A stretch of DNA of 64,000 bases, taken from Alicyclobacillus kakegawensis NBRC 103104. GTDB taxonomy: Bacteria; Bacillota; Bacilli; Alicyclobacillales; Alicyclobacillaceae. The DNA is taken from contig NZ_BCRP01000012.1 in NCBI RefSeq assembly GCF_001552655.1, positions 31,857 through 95,856 of the forward strand, given 5' to 3'. Below the pieces are notes generated by a model that saw nothing but the letters and a program-made list of their open reading frames with translations, was not told where the DNA came from and searched no databases. Within the stretch, counting starts at the first letter, position 1; the number at the start of each line of letters is the position of its first letter. Positions 60,683 to 64,000 of the stretch are shown in pieces. The position numbers and the translations under genes were made by a program.

Positions 60683-61618
60683 GTGGCCAATCCGGAGTTT
60701 CAGTCGTTGCAACCTCTGTACTCGCTGCTGAATTCGGCGGTTGCCATGCCGTTTGCCAAAGCAGCACGCGAACTTGGCTGCGCGGACTTGCCGCAGACGC
60801 CGTTTGTAGATGAGCTGCGGCCTTATTTGGACACCGCGGCGTTTGACAAACCCAACACTCCCGATATTCGCGCCGACGTCTGGAGGGCTGTCCTGCATGG
60901 GCGTGTGCTGGCGGTGGAGCCGTTGACCGACGGCGGTATGCTGTTTCACGTACGCGCGCGCCTCTCCGGGGGGTTGTGCATCGATGTGCGGCTGCGCTAT
61001 CGCTCCGACGAGTGGCGAGTGCAATCAGTGACATCGATTCACCATGTGCCGTTCACGCGCACACGCGCCTTTGCCCGCATAGTTTCAGGGGCCTGTGTGG
61101 TGGTTGCGGGTTGCATCGGGTTTTTCTTGGCTGACAGCCTGCACCACGGTGACAAAACGTCCGCGGCCGCGGCTGAGCTGACCAAGCAGGGGGTGGAATC
61201 GTGGGCGCAGAGTCACGGCTATCAGTTGGTGAAACCGGGCTCCCAGTCCGCTTCGACGTCTGCCGCCACATCCTCCTCGGTGGGCGCGGGAAAAACGGCG
61301 AGCGGGGATAAGGCATCCTCCGCTTCGGCCAGTGACAAGCAAACCGCCGGCGCCGCGAAGTCCACATCCCCGTCCAGTCAGCATGCGGCTTCCATCGCGC
61401 CGAAAACCTACACGTACACTCTGCGCCTGGGAACGCCTGTGCACGACCTGTCGGTGTTTTTGCAACAGCACCATTTGGTCAAGAGCGCCATCGCGTTCGA
61501 CATGAAGATGAAGGACACGCACGCGGACCAAGACCTGCGCCCGGGGACCTACACGTTCCGTTCGAACATGAGCGAATCGGACTTGATTCGCGTCCTCAAG
61601 GCGGGCCCCAAGTCGTAA
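60683..61618 (+). CDS. Membrane protein with C-terminal MltG/YceG-like domain
   Basis: 311 residues from GTG 60683 after ggaggaggagaa. Residues about 1-130 form a soluble N-terminal region of no family known to me. A single membrane helix follows at about 135-155 (GACVVVAGCIGFFLADSL), then a long Ser/Ala/Thr-rich linker to about 235. The last 75 residues resemble the LysM-like N-terminal subdomain of MltG (YTLRLGTPVHDLSVFLQQ and DLRPGTYTFRSNMSESDLI). The catalytic lytic transglycosylase domain is absent. It may bind peptidoglycan or be a spore-envelope protein. Confidence 0.75.
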   Translation: MANPEFQSLQPLYSLLNSAVAMPFAKAARELGCADLPQTPFVDELRPYLDTAAFDKPNTPDIRADVWRAVLHGRVLAVEPLTDGGMLFHVRARLSGGLCIDVRLRYRSDEWRVQSVTSIHHVPFTRTRAFARIVSGACVVVAGCIGFFLADSLHHGDKTSAAAAELTKQGVESWAQSHGYQLVKPGSQSASTSAATSSSVGAGKTASGDKASSASASDKQTAGAAKSTSPSSQHAASIAPKTYTYTLRLGTPVHDLSVFLQQHHLVKSAIAFDMKMKDTHADQDLRPGTYTFRSNMSESDLIRVLKAGPKS

Positions 61619-61645
61619 CGCTGGCGCGTCCAAGGGGGATGTCAT

Positions 61646-62569
61646 ATGCGGTTTGTGCTGGATCACGTTGTCCACGCGGTGCGCGACGCCCACCAGGCAC
61701 GCCGTACCTTTGCGCATCGGTTCCCCCTGGCGACCAGCGAGGGCGGGCGTCACGAGACGTGGGGAACATACAACACACTGGCTCATCTGGGATCGGTGTA
61801 TGTGGAATGGGCGGCGGTCTTCGATAGCGCCCTGGCCGCCGCCAACGAGTTCGGCCGCTGGTTGCTCTACGATTTGGCTCGGGGAGAAGGGGTTTCGCAG
61901 CTGGCGCTGCGCACCGACGCCCTGGACACGGTGGCCGATGCGTGGAGGCGGGCAGGTCTTCCGTTCGTGGGCCCAGTCAGAGGGCGACGCCTGCGACCAG
62001 ACGGGCTGGAGTTGACCTGGCGCCTGCTATTTCCGGCGCGCGAGGCGGGAGAGAATTTCCCGCTGCCGTTTCTCATTGAGTGGGGGTCGCGTCCACAGGG
62101 GTCTGTATCGGCGGACAGGACAGGGCCAGCCGCACCTGGCCAGTTACGGAACAGCGGCCACGGCTCAGAAAAGGAGCCGGGGGACGCACCGGTTGCGGAT
62201 GGCAACCTCCGCCTAGCGCGCATGCACGCACTGGTGCAAAGTCCCGCGCGGACAAGTGAGCGGTTGTCTCAGTATTATGGTCCGTTTCTCCCTCTCCCGG
62301 AACTCCGGGGGGAGGCGGTGGTCTGGGATGTGGGTGGCGCCTCGCTCTGCTTGTGGCCGGCCGCATCGCGACGCCTGCCGCGGTCCGTGGAGGTACTTGC
62401 GATCCGCGGTGAGCGGGTGGTTGCGGTGGACCTGGCCCGAACTGTATCGGCAGAATCGGCGTCCAGCGGCGAGGGTGGACAGTCTCTGTGCCCATCAGCC
62501 CCGGAGAAGGGACACTTGCTGCATGGGCTGTGGGTTTCTATGGTCCCGCAGTCGGCAGGTAAATCGTGA
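61646..62569 (+). CDS. VOC (glyoxalase/dioxygenase) fold protein
   Basis: 307 residues. The N-terminal half (FVLDHVVHAVRDAHQARRTF through PFLIEWG) resembles the Glyoxalase_3/VOC-like fold. The second half (LARMHALVQSP onward) looks like a second, weaker repeat. The His in LDHVVHAV and the Glu in FLIEWG could be metal ligands. A proline/glycine-rich linker (residues about 155-190) joins the halves. No substrate is suggested by neighbours. The 3-prime end overlaps the histidine kinase gene tail-to-tail by 32 bases. Confidence 0.7.
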   Translation: MRFVLDHVVHAVRDAHQARRTFAHRFPLATSEGGRHETWGTYNTLAHLGSVYVEWAAVFDSALAAANEFGRWLLYDLARGEGVSQLALRTDALDTVADAWRRAGLPFVGPVRGRRLRPDGLELTWRLLFPAREAGENFPLPFLIEWGSRPQGSVSADRTGPAAPGQLRNSGHGSEKEPGDAPVADGNLRLARMHALVQSPARTSERLSQYYGPFLPLPELRGEAVVWDVGGASLCLWPAASRRLPRSVEVLAIRGERVVAVDLARTVSAESASSGEGGQSLCPSAPEKGHLLHGLWVSMVPQSAGKS

Positions 62570-63827
62570 AGCGGGTGCCGAATCCTTTTTCACTCTGCAC
62601 CTCAATGCGGCCGCCCATATCGCGGATGATGCGGTAGCTGACCATCAGGCCCAGGCCGGTGCCGGATGTTTTTGTCGAGTAGTAGGGGGTGCCCAGCCGT
62701 TCGATTTCCTCTGGCGTCATGCCGACCCCCGCGTCGGCAATGACCAAGGCCACCTGCTCATGTTCACGGTGCCCATAGATGCGCAGGGTTTCCCCTTTTG
62801 GCATCGCTTCGATGCCGTTCTTTGCGATGTTCATGAGCGCCTGGTCCAACCGCTTGGGGTCTCCCCATACATACAGCTCGGGCTCGCACAATTCCACGAT
62901 GTCGATGCCGCGCAACACCGCGTAGGGCGACATCATGTCCACCAGGAGTCGCACTCGTTCCCGCACGTCGATCCGCGTTTTCTGCCCTCCGGTGGATTTG
63001 GCCATTGCCAGGTACCTAGAAATGATGTCTTCCGCCCTATCCAATTCTTGTATGCTGGTTTCGATATACATACGCCGCTTCTCGGGCGGGAGGTCCGCGT
63101 CTCCCAGCAGAAGCTGCAGAAACCCGCGAACGACCGTCAGTGGGTTGCGGACCTCGTGGGCGATGGAGGCGGCCAATTGACCCAATACCTGGGTCTGCTC
63201 CATGTCCTGTACGCGCCGCTGCATACGCCGGAACTCGTTTTGGTGCTCAATGATGGCCACGGATATCCAGGCCAGGATTGAGTGGGCGAGCAGGTAGACG
63301 CTGTCGAGGAACAACCGCTCGGGTGCGAAAAGGTTCCGCTCGCCATCAGCCATTTGGAACAGTGTTGTCGTCACCAGTACGGCAAAGGCTGCCGTGCTCG
63401 TCAACAGGACCGCGGTGGCGATGCGTCGGCGCCGGTTTTGGTTCCGGAAGTTTCCGATGACCACGTACAACGCCGGCAGCACATACACGTAGCTGATGAG
63501 CGTCGGATAGGATCCAGCACCGTGCAGTATGGCCTGATAGGCGTACACCGTGAGGGTCAGGACCATGCACGCCCAGTATCCTTGATATATACTGGAAATC
63601 ATCCATGGCACAGCGCGCAGGTCGTAACTTTGGTGGGCGATAGATGCGGGAAATGTCATGCACAAGAGTATAGACACGACTGAGCAGGCGGTGGCGATGG
63701 CCTTGGCCTGCACGCTGTCGATGTGCTCCCGTTGATGGATGATACCCTGGCAGACAAACAACGGCACCAGGATATTGGCGATGTTCAGGAGTAGGTCTTT
63801 GGCCTCGGTCAACCCGTTCAACCCCAT
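62538..63827 (-). CDS. Membrane sensor histidine kinase, KinB-like
   Basis: About 429 residues from ATG 63827, 8 bases after aaaggga; an upstream ATG at 63851 is possible. Six or so N-terminal helices (residues about 10-195) are followed by a HisKA domain with ASIAHEVRNPLTVVRGFLQLL (phosphorylated His about residue 230). The HATPase domain has NIAKNGIEAMP, DAGVGMTPEE and GTGLGLMVSY. The sequence around the His is close to sporulation kinases feeding Spo0F, as in Bacillus KinB. No response regulator is adjacent, also typical of those kinases. The exact signal is unknown. Confidence 0.9.
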   Translation of the reverse strand: MGLNGLTEAKDLLLNIANILVPLFVCQGIIHQREHIDSVQAKAIATACSVVSILLCMTFPASIAHQSYDLRAVPWMISSIYQGYWACMVLTLTVYAYQAILHGAGSYPTLISYVYVLPALYVVIGNFRNQNRRRRIATAVLLTSTAAFAVLVTTTLFQMADGERNLFAPERLFLDSVYLLAHSILAWISVAIIEHQNEFRRMQRRVQDMEQTQVLGQLAASIAHEVRNPLTVVRGFLQLLLGDADLPPEKRRMYIETSIQELDRAEDIISRYLAMAKSTGGQKTRIDVRERVRLLVDMMSPYAVLRGIDIVELCEPELYVWGDPKRLDQALMNIAKNGIEAMPKGETLRIYGHREHEQVALVIADAGVGMTPEEIERLGTPYYSTKTSGTGLGLMVSYRIIRDMGGRIEVQSEKGFGTRFTIYLPTAGP

Positions 63828-63924
63828 GTACGTGATCCCTTTTTCGTGCATCCTCTTCTGTGTTGCGCATGCTGTCGGTTGTCTGCATGGCCCCGGGGTG
63901 CGCGAGAGGGCCGCTCAGGCGCAC

Positions 63925-63938
63925 GAATCCGCGGATTC
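63925..63938. promoter_or_regulatory. 14-bp perfect palindrome upstream of the kinase gene
   Basis: GAATCCGCGGATTC is a perfect palindrome about 100 bases before the kinase start. On the minus strand it lies a little downstream of a possible TAGAAT -10 (around 63956). It may be an operator. Nothing else is recognised in 63828-64000. Confidence 0.35.
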
Positions 63939-64000
63939 ACGCAACTCAATGTTCTATTCTACACTATGTTTACTCTTTCGGGGAAAATGACGGATCACTC

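Noticed and set aside
1..64000. CRISPR arrays, prophage, integrase or tRNA genes
   Set aside because: No regularly spaced repeats, phage or integrase motifs, or tRNA-like cloverleaf sequences were found by reading.

Overview
The window looks like a GC-rich, low-copy chromosomal segment of a spore-forming member of the Bacillota (Firmicutes). Alicyclobacillaceae or a related aerobic, plant-matter-degrading lineage is my best guess. Supporting signs are strong purine-rich Shine-Dalgarno sites, frequent GTG and TTG starts, an AbrB regulator, a KinB-like histidine kinase, LutABC, NamA (old yellow enzyme), CcpA cre-like sites and a purine riboswitch. The assignment is inferred from gene content and no database was searched. 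No rRNA, tRNA, CRISPR array or intact mobile element was seen.

Layout. (1) 1-1040: tail of an ABC exporter and a TIM-barrel sugar isomerase. (2) 1205-17410: an amino-sugar-like catabolic island with an RpiR regulator, a secreted DUF4855 protein coupled to a metallophosphoesterase, NanE, a ROK kinase, three Gfo/Idh/MocA oxidoreductases, two more TIM-barrel isomerases and a complete five-gene peptide-type ABC importer. (3) 17477-25870: GDPD, an MgtC-like protein, the lactate operon lutR-lutA-lutB-lutC on the minus strand, an acyl-CoA ligase and NamA. (4) 26326-37388: a second sugar or polyol island with an SIS isomerase, two zinc dehydrogenases, a sugar ABC importer without its own ATPase, a DeoR regulator, a DhnA-type aldolase, Gfo/Idh and a PfkB kinase. 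(5) 37389-38814: an AT-rich gap holding a decayed IS256-family transposase. (6) 38815-47930: L-rhamnose use (MFS transporter, AraA-like isomerase, RhaM, RhaI, RhaB, fused aldolase/lactaldehyde dehydrogenase, DeoR regulator). (7) 47931-58470: purine salvage and oxidation. A tandem guanine plus PRPP-type (ykkC-class) riboswitch precedes xpt and a xanthine permease; a three-subunit molybdenum hydroxylase with MoxR/CoxE maturation genes and the cofactor genes mocA and moaA follow. (8) 58757-64000: fructokinase-like PfkB, AbrB, a possible structured RNA, an MltG-like membrane protein, a glyoxalase-fold protein and the histidine kinase.

How the parts connect. The fused rhamnose enzyme should make L-lactate from L-lactaldehyde, and LutABC would oxidise L-lactate to pyruvate. 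Xpt consumes PRPP and xanthine, matching a leader that appears to sense PRPP and guanine. The molybdenum hydroxylase, MocA and MoaA form a near-continuous enzyme and cofactor block. Both solute-binding protein genes are followed by strong hairpins before the permease genes, a plausible way to make binding protein in excess. The standout observation is the tandem riboswitch, whose second aptamer carries an unusually long insertion of about 120 nucleotides in its P2 arm.
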